From positions 1 to 10,009 of the forward strand of contig JAQXIG010000083.1 of assembly GCA_029007685.1 (NCBI GenBank): a stretch of 10,009 nt of DNA, in the 5' to 3' direction. Origin of the DNA: a bacterium (lineage in GTDB: Bacteria > Bacillota_I > Bacilli_A > RF39 > UBA660). Below, piece after piece: positions 1 to 6,231 of the stretch. The notes below the pieces were generated by a model. The model did not search any database, was not told the DNA's origin, and worked only from the letters and a program-made list of their open reading frames with translations. Position numbers and translations under genes: made by a program. The stretch's first letter is position 1, and every line of letters starts with the position of its first letter.

Positions 1-881
1 CCAAAGATAGTATTAATATCTGTATTAGAGGCAGCTCTTACGATTTCGGCTGCTTGTTCTGCTTCGAACAAGGTCAAATTCACTCCACCTGTAACATTGA
101 TAATAGCGTTGGTTGCTCCTTGAATGCTTGTTTCTAATAGCGGAGATGAAACTGCTTGTTTGGCTGCTTCAATAGCACGATCTTCACCCATACCAATACC
201 AATTCCAATAATGGCTTTTCCTGAATTTTGCATTACTGCTTTTACATCAGCAAAGTCTAAGTTTACTAGTCCCACAACAGCAATTAAATCCGAAATAGAT
301 TGCACACCGCGACGTAAAACATTATCTACTTCTTTAAAAGCTTCTAGCATTGGAGTTGTTTTATCAATAATTTCTCTTAAACGGTCATTTGGAATTACGA
401 TTAAGGTGTCTACATGTTTTTTAAGTTCATCTAAGCCTCTTAAAGCATTATCCATCCTTCTTTTTCCTTCGAATCCAAATGGTTTGGTTACGATTGCCAC
501 AGTCAAGGCTCCTAAGCTTTGTGAAATTTCAGCAATGACAGGAGATGCACCTGTTCCGGTTCCTCCACCCATACCACAAGTTACGAATACCATGTCCGCC
601 CCTACTAAGGCATCTTCGATTTCCTTTTTTGATTCTACGGCAGCTTCTCTTCCTACTTCTGGGTTTGCTCCAGCTCCTAAGCCATCTGTCAAATTAGAAC
701 CAATTTGAATTTTCACATCTGCTTTTGAGTTATTTAAAACTTGCAAATCTGTGTTAGCAACAATAAATTCTACACCTTTTACACCAGTTTCGATCATACG
801 ATTTACGGCGTTACATCCTGCTCCTCCAACACCAATCACCTTTATTTTTGCAAGTTGATCCATTTCTAATCCGTTAAACAT
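1..881 (-). CDS. ftsZ: Cell division protein FtsZ, N-terminal 293 residues (3' end cut by window edge)
   Basis: FtsZ is the tubulin-like GTPase that polymerises into the Z ring at the division site. The reverse strand is open from an ATG at 881 to the window edge. It shows the nucleotide-binding GGAGCNAVN loop (residues 19-27), the tubulin signature GGGTGTG (105-111) and the T7 synergy loop NLDFAD (207-212), which completes the GTPase site of the next subunit. The visible part ends at the INTIF stretch, so the GTPase domain is almost complete; the C-terminal linker and the tail that binds FtsA lie outside. The start is set by an AGGGAGGAAAT ribosome-binding site just upstream; M7 is a less likely alternative. 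It follows ftsA by 18 bases with no terminator between, so the two are probably co-transcribed. No unusual residue was seen in the motifs. Confidence 0.97.
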   Translation of the reverse strand, partial: MFNGLEMDQLAKIKVIGVGGAGCNAVNRMIETGVKGVEFIVANTDLQVLNNSKADVKIQIGSNLTDGLGAGANPEVGREAAVESKKEIEDALVGADMVFVTCGMGGGTGTGASPVIAEISQSLGALTVAIVTKPFGFEGKRRMDNALRGLDELKKHVDTLIVIPNDRLREIIDKTTPMLEAFKEVDNVLRRGVQSISDLIAVVGLVNLDFADVKAVMQNSGKAIIGIGIGMGEDRAIEAAKQAVSSPLLETSIQGATNAIINVTGGVNLTLFEAEQAAEIVRAASNTDINTIF

Positions 882-899
882 ATATTTCCTCCCTTAATC

Positions 900-2135
900 T
901 TAAGAAAAATAACCAAATACTTTACTGATAATACCCTCATTAGGATCTGTCATTTTCTTTTTCGTTGACATTAAATTTTCTGCTTGCTTTTCACTAAACA
1001 TTGAATAACTTTTCCCTCTTAGCTCTAATTTATAGTGAAAATACTTTAAAAGACCAAGCGCACTAGAATACATATTGTTTCTGATTCCTAGAGTACCAAT
1101 ATTTAAAGTGGACGCTCTACGATCGAAAACATTTTCTACTACATACTGGAATCCTGCTAATTCGCTTATTCCCCCAGTTATAATTATATAACTAATTTCA
1201 CGGTTTGTTAAGATACTAATTTGTTTTTTCGCCAATTTTAGTAATTCTTGAATTCTTTGTTCTACTAATTCTGATAATTCTAATTGGTTGATCGATCTCG
1301 CATTTTCGTCTTTATCCATTATTTCGATGATATCATTGACATCAGCATAACGAGTGTTGCTAACTGCAAATGTTTCTTTGATATGTCTAGCTGTACTTCT
1401 CTTTAGATAGTATCTTTTGGCGATGTCTATATCGATTAAACTACTACCTGCTTCTATTTTTTCATTTTTGATCATAATTCCTTTATTGAAAATCGCAACA
1501 TCAGTGGTATCATAACCAATGTTTATTATAGCTACTACTTCGTGATCCATTTCTTTATTCCGAACTTCAAAATAATCGCCTAAAATAGGAAAACCGATAT
1601 CTACCATTTCGATGTCATTTTCTTTGAACAGGGCTGTTATTTCGTTTAAAATATTTTTGGGTATCATGGTGATTACTGCTTTTAAATTCAATTTACTTCC
1701 CATCAATCCTTTTGGATCTTTTACGCCTTCTTCTTCATCAATTTGAAAGGAAATTGGTAATATGGTAACTAATTCCATATTTTCTTTCACGCTACCTAAT
1801 ACAGCATCTTGAAAAACAGCAGATATTTCGTCGCTATCAATCATTTTGTTAGGATCTAAGGCGATTTCTCCAGATACGATATCAAACCCAATTTGATTGC
1901 TTGGTAATCCTACAATTGCTTGATCTATTTTGGTGCCTAACTGTTCTTCAATACTTTGTTTAGCTTTTTGAAGTGATAAGGAGGCACTTTCAAAATCAAT
2001 GACTAAACCATTTTTGATTCCCTTACTTCTGATGTTGGTGGATGCCAACACATGAAATTTATTATTTATATATTCACTGACAATTATTTTTATCCCGAAA
2101 CTACCAATGTCAATTCCTGTATATATTTTTCTCAT
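900..2135 (-). CDS. ftsA: Cell division protein FtsA
   Basis: FtsA is an actin-fold, membrane-peripheral protein that tethers FtsZ filaments to the membrane and recruits later division proteins. At 411 residues it is slightly shorter than typical FtsA. The phosphate-1 loop is at 7-18 (TGIDIGSFGIKI), the inserted 1C domain at about 85-180, the phosphate-2 segment at 202-216 (AIINIGYDTTDVAIF) and the adenosine motif at 317-329 (IIITGGISELAGF). The C-terminus (401-411, GIISKVFGYFS) resembles the amphipathic membrane-targeting helix, after a polar linker. The phosphate-2 loop departs from the usual DIGGGTTD: the Asp is Asn and the glycine run is GYD, so nucleotide handling may differ. The ATG has a GGGGAGAAG ribosome-binding site. 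Linkage to ftsZ separates it from the related PilM proteins. The upstream neighbour is not a classic dcw-cluster gene. Confidence 0.93.
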   Translation of the reverse strand: MRKIYTGIDIGSFGIKIIVSEYINNKFHVLASTNIRSKGIKNGLVIDFESASLSLQKAKQSIEEQLGTKIDQAIVGLPSNQIGFDIVSGEIALDPNKMIDSDEISAVFQDAVLGSVKENMELVTILPISFQIDEEEGVKDPKGLMGSKLNLKAVITMIPKNILNEITALFKENDIEMVDIGFPILGDYFEVRNKEMDHEVVAIINIGYDTTDVAIFNKGIMIKNEKIEAGSSLIDIDIAKRYYLKRSTARHIKETFAVSNTRYADVNDIIEIMDKDENARSINQLELSELVEQRIQELLKLAKKQISILTNREISYIIITGGISELAGFQYVVENVFDRRASTLNIGTLGIRNNMYSSALGLLKYFHYKLELRGKSYSMFSEKQAENLMSTKKKMTDPNEGIISKVFGYFS

Positions 2136-2167
2136 TATCAGCTTCTCCCCAATCCTATTCTTTATTC

Positions 2168-2173
2168 ATTATA
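2168..2173 (-). promoter_or_regulatory. Candidate -10 box of the ftsA-ftsZ promoter
   Basis: The reverse strand reads a perfect TATAAT here, about 33 bases before the ftsA start codon. At the expected distance the -35 region (around 2191-2196) has no good TTGACA match and lies inside the terminator hairpin of the preceding gene. This supports a separate promoter for ftsA-ftsZ, but AT-rich sequence makes chance matches common. Confidence 0.42.
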
Positions 2174-2180
2174 CAATATA

Positions 2181-2216
2181 AAAAAAAATAAGGAAAGAGT
2201 AACCTTATTTTTTTTA
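2181..2216 (-). terminator. Intrinsic terminator after the small membrane protein gene
   Basis: AATAAGG (2187-2193) pairs with CCTTATT (2203-2209) around a 9-base loop. The stem can extend through the flanking A and T runs. On the reverse strand the hairpin is followed by a run of eight T, the layout of an intrinsic terminator. The extended stem reaches the stop codon of the gene at 2214-2522. The A/T symmetry means it could also work on the plus strand. Confidence 0.75.
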
Positions 2217-2522
2217 TCTTTTTTTCCAAAGAAGTCTAATCGTATAGAATAAGAACACGATAAACATTAAGACATAGATCCACATCAACACGGTACTAAC
2301 AATTCCATCGGTGTACTTGTAAATGATACCAGGGATACTTTCTGGGAAGTATTTACTGATAAAAACACTAATTTCTCCTACACCTAAATTGTTTTTTATG
2401 AATGTTAAAATTCGAAAAAATATATCTAAAGAAGCAATGTAATAGACACTACTATCTAATCTTCTAAAGAAACATACTCCTGCAACAATTAAAATGATTA
2501 ATAATACTACATCAAAACTCAT
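2214..2522 (-). CDS. Small membrane protein of unknown function
   Basis: I do not recognise this 102-residue protein. A hydrophobic segment lies at about 4-19 and ends in FFRR. A moderately hydrophobic, possibly amphipathic stretch follows at about 26-43, then a soluble middle part with GVGE at 47-50. A long hydrophobic helix at about 74-97 is followed by a basic end (LLWKKR). The positive charges after both helices suggest a hairpin with a loop outside and both ends inside the cell. No Cys pair, His cluster or enzyme motif is visible. The ATG has an AGAGAGG ribosome-binding site, and a terminator follows directly, so it looks like a genuine gene transcribed on its own. It sits just upstream of ftsA-ftsZ in the same direction, but the terminator between them argues against one operon. 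Confidence 0.8.
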   Translation of the reverse strand: MSFDVVLLIILIVAGVCFFRRLDSSVYYIASLDIFFRILTFIKNNLGVGEISVFISKYFPESIPGIIYKYTDGIVSTVLMWIYVLMFIVFLFYTIRLLWKKR

Positions 2523-2569
2523 GATTTACCTCTCTTTCTACTCTATCAAAATAGTATCATAAAATAGAT

Positions 2570-2596
2570 AAAAAAGGAATTTATTTTTTCCACTTT
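2570..2596 (-). terminator. Weak candidate terminator after the MBL-fold hydrolase
   Basis: On the reverse strand GGAA (2591-2588) pairs with TTCC (2579-2576) across an 8-base A/T loop and is followed by seven T. The GC part of the stem is only 4 bp, with imperfect A/T extension, so it is a modest candidate. Its place just after the TAG at 2602 and before the next gene fits. Confidence 0.42.
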
Positions 2597-2601
2597 ACAT
2601 T

Positions 2602-3123
2602 CTAAAAGTACGGATTGGTATTCATTTCTTCTTTTAAGGTTGTTGGAAGTCCATGCCCGGGATATAGGATGATACTTCCATCATATTTTTTTATTTTCTC
2701 GATACTTGCTTGCATTTTGGCAAAGTTTCCCCCTGCTAGATCACATCTGCCTACAGTCCCTTGAAAGATAAAATCACCAACGAACATGATGTTTTGCTCT
2801 TGGAAATAGAAACTAATCGAGTCCTCACTATGCCCTGGGTTAAATATGACATCAAAAGTGAATGGTTTGATTTGGTATTTTTGCTCTTGGCAAGTGAAGT
2901 TATCGTATATTGGAACTTGATATTTTGTTTTTAGTTCTGATAATGCCCCAACATGATCAAAATGGTGGTGAGTAACTAAAATTCCTAATAATTCTAGTCC
3001 CATTATTTTTTCTTCTATTTTTTTAAATTCACTTCCAGGATCCACAATGAGACATTGATGGTTCTTTTTTAAAATATAACAATTTTCTTGTAGGTATCCT
3101 ACTTCTAATTTTATAATTTCCAT
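2602..3123 (-). CDS. Metallo-beta-lactamase-fold hydrolase, glyoxalase II-like
   Basis: This 173-residue protein has the metal-binding pattern of the metallo-beta-lactamase superfamily: THHHFDH at 51-57 (H52, H54, D56, H57), H98 in NPGHSEDS, D117 in FVGDFIF and H157 in YPGHG. All expected ligands for a two-metal site are present. The short length and the ending (TTLKEEMNTNPYF) match the compact glyoxalase II-like hydrolases of the YqgX/YcbL type, which are cytoplasmic and probably cleave thioesters such as S-lactoyl-thiol adducts. The substrate cannot be read from sequence. The ATG follows an AGAGGAAAT ribosome-binding site. There is no close upstream gene (a 377-base gap), so it probably has its own promoter; a TATAAT-like box on the reverse strand at 3187-3182 is one possibility, without a good -35. 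Confidence 0.92.
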   Translation of the reverse strand: MEIIKLEVGYLQENCYILKKNHQCLIVDPGSEFKKIEEKIMGLELLGILVTHHHFDHVGALSELKTKYQVPIYDNFTCQEQKYQIKPFTFDVIFNPGHSEDSISFYFQEQNIMFVGDFIFQGTVGRCDLAGGNFAKMQASIEKIKKYDGSIILYPGHGLPTTLKEEMNTNPYF

Positions 3124-3500
3124 AGATTTCCTCTTAGAGATTTGACTCTTATCCTTTCGTTATCGTTATCATTCAATATTCATTATATTATGGTTGTTTC
3201 TGTTTGAATAATTGATTCAAAATTTGAAATATCATATAGAAAGCGTGAATTGATGATTGATGAATTTTCTTTATTACTAAAATGTAATTTGCTTGTGAGA
3301 TATAAAATTCGTGACATTTAACACACTCAAAACTAGCTAATTCTGGTTCTAAACAATATGGATATTTATCTATTCAGACAGAACCCGTTTCCATTATGCT
3401 ATCAGTTTTTAAGATGTAATAGAAATGTTTCTAAATCCATCTTTTATTCCTTTTTTCTATCTTTTGGTTATATAGAGAACATATGATTCAGGGTTAAAAA
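3124..3500. other. Gene-free 377-base stretch between the MBL hydrolase and queH
   Basis: No intact gene of convincing size lies here on either strand. It must hold the hydrolase promoter and ribosome-binding site. A tandem CGTTATCGTTATC (6-base unit repeated) lies at about 3159-3171 close to the hydrolase start, and a reverse-strand TATAAT sits at 3187-3182. No clear terminator hairpin follows the queH stop at 3501. The middle contains a stop-interrupted reverse-strand ORF described separately as a possible gene remnant. Confidence 0.6.
3188..3440 (-). pseudogene. Possible decayed small gene with Cys residues
   Basis: On the reverse strand a frame is open for 61 codons from 3373 to a TAA at 3188-3190, unusually long for AT-rich intergenic DNA. 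It includes YPYCLEPELASFECVKCHEF, with a Cys-x2-Cys and a third Cys, which could be a remnant of a zinc-binding knuckle. The frame extends back to an ATG at 3394 but is broken by one TGA (3374-3376), and that ATG has no ribosome-binding site. In another frame an ATG at 3440 has an AAAGGA site and gives a 12-residue peptide before a stop. A gene that started at 3440 and was later broken by a frameshift and a nonsense change would explain both. The family is unknown, and chance is a real alternative. Confidence 0.28.
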
Positions 3501-4127
3501 TTATGCTTTTCTTTGTTCTTTTTCTAGTTTGGAATAAATACAACCACAGTAATCTTGACGATATAAATTATAGTTTTCAGATAATTCAATGCTGCGTTGG
3601 TATCCATTCTTCTTTTTAAAATCGCTATATAAATATGAAGTTTGATATTTGTTTTCTAGTTTTTGCCCGATTTCGTTTAAGACTTGACTATTTTTATGAG
3701 GACTTACTGATAAGGTAGTTGTAAAATAATCCAATCCTAACTTCTTGGCAGTTTTTGCAGTTTCTTCTAATCGCAACCGATAACAGGAAAAGCACCGTTC
3801 GCTACCTTCTCCTAATTTTTCTAGTCCTTGAATTGCATTATAGAAATCTTTAGGTTGATAGTTTCCTTCTAAGAAAGAAATTGGATGTTTAGTATTTAAT
3901 TTTTGGATGAGAAATTGTTGTTCTTGTGCTCGTCTTTGATATTCTTCTATTTCTGTGATATTAGGATTATAGTAAAAAATAGTGATTTGAAAGTACTCTG
4001 ATAGTATTTCTAATACATAAGTCGAACATGGCCCACAACAGCTATGAAGTAACAGCGTTGGAACTTTTGGTTGTTGTATTATTTCTCGCAATTTTTCTTC
4101 CATTTTTAATTGATAATTTATTTTCAT
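3501..4127 (-). CDS. queH: Epoxyqueuosine reductase QueH
   Basis: QueH (DUF208/COG1636 family) performs the last step of queuosine synthesis in tRNA, reducing epoxyqueuosine to queuosine at the wobble position of GUN-anticodon tRNAs. It is the non-homologous replacement of the cobalamin enzyme QueG. The 208-residue protein has the family cysteines: HSCCGPC at 28-34 (C30, C31, C34), CFSC at 112-115 and YCGC at 193-196 (C194, C196). These are expected to bind an iron-sulfur cluster and a second metal. The LLLHSCCGPCSTYVLE start and YRQDYCGCIYS end are typical. The ATG overlaps the dagK stop (ATGA), with a GAGGAAGA ribosome-binding site inside dagK, so the two are translationally coupled. No other queuosine gene is in the window. 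Confidence 0.95.
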   Translation of the reverse strand: MKINYQLKMEEKLREIIQQPKVPTLLLHSCCGPCSTYVLEILSEYFQITIFYYNPNITEIEEYQRRAQEQQFLIQKLNTKHPISFLEGNYQPKDFYNAIQGLEKLGEGSERCFSCYRLRLEETAKTAKKLGLDYFTTTLSVSPHKNSQVLNEIGQKLENKYQTSYLYSDFKKKNGYQRSIELSENYNLYRQDYCGCIYSKLEKEQRKA

Positions 4128-5071
4128 TTTTCTTCCTCTATAAATAATTTGGGCAATACTTTTTTTGGTACCATAATAGGAATATTATGGACAATATCGA
4201 TTTGATAATTAACAATACTGGAATCAAACTTTTCACCATCTAAACACCAAGGTTTTTTTAAGCAATTATGAAATGTTATTTTCAAGTGATCTGTTTGATG
4301 GAAATAAAACCCAGGAACTTTGGTGATATCATTGGTTGTCAAGTAAAATAAACTTTTAACGATATCTTTTTTGGTAGTTAAATTACAGAATAATACTTCG
4401 AATTTGTTGTCATTTAATTTGATGTTGTGATAGAAGTTATTAAAACCTGCGATACGATTAGCATTGGAAATCAGCGCAAAAGAATATAGCCCATGATATC
4501 GTTCGTTGTTTACTTCGTAAGTAATTTCATAAAGAGGCGTTTTTTTGTGAAAAAAATCACGGATTGCTTCAAGGATATAGGCAAGATGGCCTATTGTTTT
4601 TTTCATTTTACGACTTGTTTCATAAGGGACATTCATGAATTTGCCAAAACCAGCAGAATAGGTAAATGGTTGGCCATTGATAGTACAAACGTCAATACCA
4701 TGTACTTCCCCAGTCAAGATTAGTTCAAGATTTTTATTCAGATTTTTTCCAAGACCAAGCATGGCACCTACATCATTGGTAGTCCCATATGGTAAATGGG
4801 AAAGAGTTAGTTTCTTTTTTCGTTCAAAATTTCCAGTCATTACTTCATTATATGTTCCATCACCCCCAACGGAAATTACTAAATCAATATCGTCTTCTAA
4901 ATTTTTAACTATTTCTTTTGCATGCCTGGAATATTTGGTTTGATAATAGTTGACTTCATATCCATGTTTGGCAAATAGTTGTTTATAATTGTCAAAATCA
5001 TGTTGTGGTCTTTTTTTTCTGATACTGAATTTTCCACTATTCGGATTATAGATTATTATGGCTTTTTTCAA
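4124..5071 (-). CDS. dagK: Diacylglycerol kinase family lipid kinase (DagK/YegS type), TTG start
   Basis: This 315-residue protein is a DAGK_cat lipid kinase. It shows IIIYNPNSGK (5-14), the nucleotide-binding GGDGTYNE (69-76), the PYGTTND segment (94-100) and LDGE (277-280), whose acidic residue belongs to the active site in the DgkB/YegS fold. Such enzymes phosphorylate diacylglycerol to phosphatidic acid at the inner membrane face, returning lipid turnover products to phospholipid synthesis; sphingoid or other lipids cannot be excluded. The start is TTG at 5071-5069: no nearby in-frame ATG fits, and a strong GAGGTGATA ribosome-binding site precedes it. It is the first gene of an operon with queH (4-base ATGA overlap). 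An extended -10 promoter lies just upstream. The TGA stop, the only one used by the complete genes here, argues against TGA recoding. Confidence 0.92.
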   Translation of the reverse strand: MKKAIIIYNPNSGKFSIRKKRPQHDFDNYKQLFAKHGYEVNYYQTKYSRHAKEIVKNLEDDIDLVISVGGDGTYNEVMTGNFERKKKLTLSHLPYGTTNDVGAMLGLGKNLNKNLELILTGEVHGIDVCTINGQPFTYSAGFGKFMNVPYETSRKMKKTIGHLAYILEAIRDFFHKKTPLYEITYEVNNERYHGLYSFALISNANRIAGFNNFYHNIKLNDNKFEVLFCNLTTKKDIVKSLFYLTTNDITKVPGFYFHQTDHLKITFHNCLKKPWCLDGEKFDSSIVNYQIDIVHNIPIMVPKKVLPKLFIEEEK

Positions 5072-5096
5072 GCTATCACCTCATCTAAACAACTGT

Positions 5097-5125
5097 ATTT
5101 TATCATTTTTTGATGGAGAAGTAAA
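5097..5125 (-). promoter_or_regulatory. Candidate promoter of dagK-queH
   Basis: The reverse strand has TTTACT (5125-5120), a 17-base spacer and TAAAAT (5102-5097), preceded by TG at the extended -10 position (TGATAAAAT). Four of six -35 bases and five of six -10 bases match sigma-A consensus. The start point would be about 20 bases before the ribosome-binding site. The preceding hairpin ends right at the -35 box. Confidence 0.62.
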
Positions 5126-5150
5126 TAAAAAGAGATTTGCTAAAATTCTC
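5122..5150 (-). terminator. Candidate terminator hairpin upstream of dagK
   Basis: On the reverse strand GAGAATTT (5150-5143) pairs with AAATCTC (5138-5132) with one bulged A and a TAGC loop, followed by TTTTTATTT. It closes just after the stop codon of the small orphan ORF at 5152-5283, as a terminator would, and insulates the dagK promoter from upstream transcription. Confidence 0.48.
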
Positions 5151-5151
5151 C

Positions 5152-5283
5152 TTATTTTGATCTATCTAGTGGGTAATCTTGCATCACAGTTACTAATATA
5201 CCCGTTTTCATACTAGTTTCGTCATGGGTTGATTGATTCATTACAGCAGTTCTTACGATGATACCCCTAAGACGATTAGTGTT
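5152..5283 (-). pseudogene. Short orphan ORF, possible 3' remnant of a lost gene
   Basis: The reverse strand is open for 43 codons between a stop at 5286-5284 and a TAA at 5154-5152. The peptide has balanced, protein-like composition (GIIVRTAVMNQSTHDETSMK in its first half, YPLDRSK at the end), unlike the Lys/Ile/Phe-rich peptides expected from random AT-rich DNA. An ATG at 5241 would give 29 residues but has no ribosome-binding site. A terminator-like hairpin follows the stop at once. This pattern fits the surviving tail of a decayed gene with its terminator, or a very small gene. I do not recognise the family. Confidence 0.25.
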
Positions 5284-5306
5284 TTATCTCAGTTGATAGA
5301 AACGAT

Positions 5307-5336
5307 CAAAAAAAGAAACGATTTATCATCATTTCT
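5307..5336 (-). terminator. Intrinsic terminator of yebC
   Basis: On the reverse strand AGAAATGAT (5336-5328) pairs with ATCGTTTCT (5322-5314) over 9 bp with one G-U pair and a 5-base loop, followed by a run of seven T. It lies 16 bases after the yebC stop codon and is a standard intrinsic terminator. Confidence 0.82.
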
Positions 5337-5351
5337 ACTATTCGTTATTTA

Positions 5352-6074
5352 TTACTCTGCTAAATTGTGATAAACATCCTGTACATCATCGATATCTTCT
5401 AACGCTTCCACTAATTTGTATACTTTTTCTTTGGCTTCTTCATCGTCTAGACCAATTTCGTTATCTGCTAAATAGGTAATTTCACTGGTAATAAAATCTG
5501 TGACTCCCATTTGTTCAATGGCTTCTTTTACTTCCAGAAATGATTCCGGTGAGGTATATACTTCATAGCTATCATCATTAGTGATAAAATCTAGCGCTCC
5601 ATGATCCAATACATTTATCATTAGTTCGTCTTCATTTACTGTTTTTTCTAATATGATTAAGCCTTTACGATTAAACATATAGCTTACGGAACCATCGGTA
5701 CCTAAATTACCTCCACGCTTGGTGAAAGCCGCACGTACTAATGAAGCAGTGCGATTTCTGTTATCTGTTAAGCAATCTACCATGAAAGCAATTCCATTAG
5801 GGCCGTATCCTTCATAACGAATGCTTTCAAAATCTTCCCCGCCTTGGCTACCAATTGCTTTATCAATTGCTTTTTGAATATTATCCTTTGGCATATTTTG
5901 ACTACGACATTTTTCAATTACCATTCTTAGTGATGGATTGGAATCTGGATCTCCATTGGTACCTTTAGCTGCTACATAAATTTCTTTAGCTAACTTTTGA
6001 AATACTTTACCACGAGCTGCATCAATTAATCCTTTTTTACGATGAATTGTAGCCCATTTTGAATGTCCGCTCAT
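5352..6074 (-). CDS. yebC: YebC/TACO1 family translation factor
   Basis: The N-terminus MSGHSKWATIHRKKGLIDAA is the hallmark of the YebC/TACO1/PmpR family, and the 240-residue length is the usual one. Other conserved parts are the Lys-rich helix with MPKDNIQKAI (99-108 region by family alignment), YEGYGPNGIAFMVDCLTDN, GGNLGTDGSVSYMF and the acidic C-terminal domain ending VQDVYHNL. The family was long annotated as transcriptional regulator; more recent work on the family assigns a ribosome-associated role in relieving stalling at proline-rich sequences. Both are family knowledge, not visible here. The ATG has an AAGGAGAG ribosome-binding site. The gene stands alone: terminator hairpins lie on both sides and the next gene upstream is divergent. 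A TGATACGAT sequence about 50 bases upstream could be an extended -10 promoter, without a clear -35. Confidence 0.96.
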   Translation of the reverse strand: MSGHSKWATIHRKKGLIDAARGKVFQKLAKEIYVAAKGTNGDPDSNPSLRMVIEKCRSQNMPKDNIQKAIDKAIGSQGGEDFESIRYEGYGPNGIAFMVDCLTDNRNRTASLVRAAFTKRGGNLGTDGSVSYMFNRKGLIILEKTVNEDELMINVLDHGALDFITNDDSYEVYTSPESFLEVKEAIEQMGVTDFITSEITYLADNEIGLDDEEAKEKVYKLVEALEDIDDVQDVYHNLAE

Positions 6075-6140
6075 AATTACTCTCCTTTTTCTATTTATTT
6101 CATTTGTATATTTACCATTAACATCGTATCATAAACCGCC

Positions 6141-6165
6141 AAAAAAGAAAAGATTTTACTTTTCT
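6141..6165 (-). terminator. Terminator-like hairpin upstream of yebC
   Basis: AGAAAAG (6146-6152) pairs perfectly with CTTTTCT (6159-6165) over 7 bp with a 6-base loop. On the reverse strand the stem is followed by six T. There is no minus-strand gene just upstream (the DUF192 gene is on the other strand), so it probably blocks antisense read-through from murF into yebC. A leader attenuator for yebC is an alternative. The stem is AT-rich. Confidence 0.42.
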
Positions 6166-6185
6166 ACTTAAAAAAAAAATTCTGT

Positions 6186-6214
6186 TTGTCAAATCCATTC
6201 TACTCTTGTATACT
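6186..6214 (+). promoter_or_regulatory. Sigma-A-type promoter of the DUF192 gene
   Basis: TTGTCA (6186-6191), a 17-base spacer and TATACT (6209-6214) match sigma-A consensus at five of six bases in each box. Transcription would begin near 6221, leaving a leader of about a dozen bases that contains only the AGGTGA ribosome-binding site. Confidence 0.75.
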
Positions 6215-6231
6215 AGATATTAGGTGATTTT

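Noticed and set aside
124..708. Plus-strand 194-codon open frame rich in Ser, Ile and Pro
   Set aside because: It is the antisense shadow of ftsZ, whose motifs on the reverse strand are unmistakable; it has no ribosome-binding site and a composition typical of a shadow frame.
2052..2252. Plus-strand 66-codon frame over the ftsA start
   Set aside because: It overlaps the ftsA 5' end, its promoter region and the upstream terminator, and has low-complexity Phe/Lys content.
3158..3171. CGTTATCGTTATC as part of a repeat array or CRISPR
   Set aside because: Only two short units occur, with no spacers and no further copies nearby; at most a small operator.
3188..3394. TGA read as Trp (or selenocysteine) to keep the intergenic ORF open
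   Set aside because: dagK ends in a TGA within an ATGA overlap, other genes use TGG for Trp and are full length under the standard code, and no SECIS-like structure was recognised near the TGA.
4493..4943. Two plus-strand frames opposite dagK
   Set aside because: Shadows of the lipid kinase gene; no ribosome-binding site or recognisable motif.
6164..6192. Reverse-strand promoter from the perfect TTGACA at 6192-6187
   Set aside because: At 16 to 18 base spacing no hexamer resembles TATAAT; the match is explained by overlap with the plus-strand TTGTCA box.
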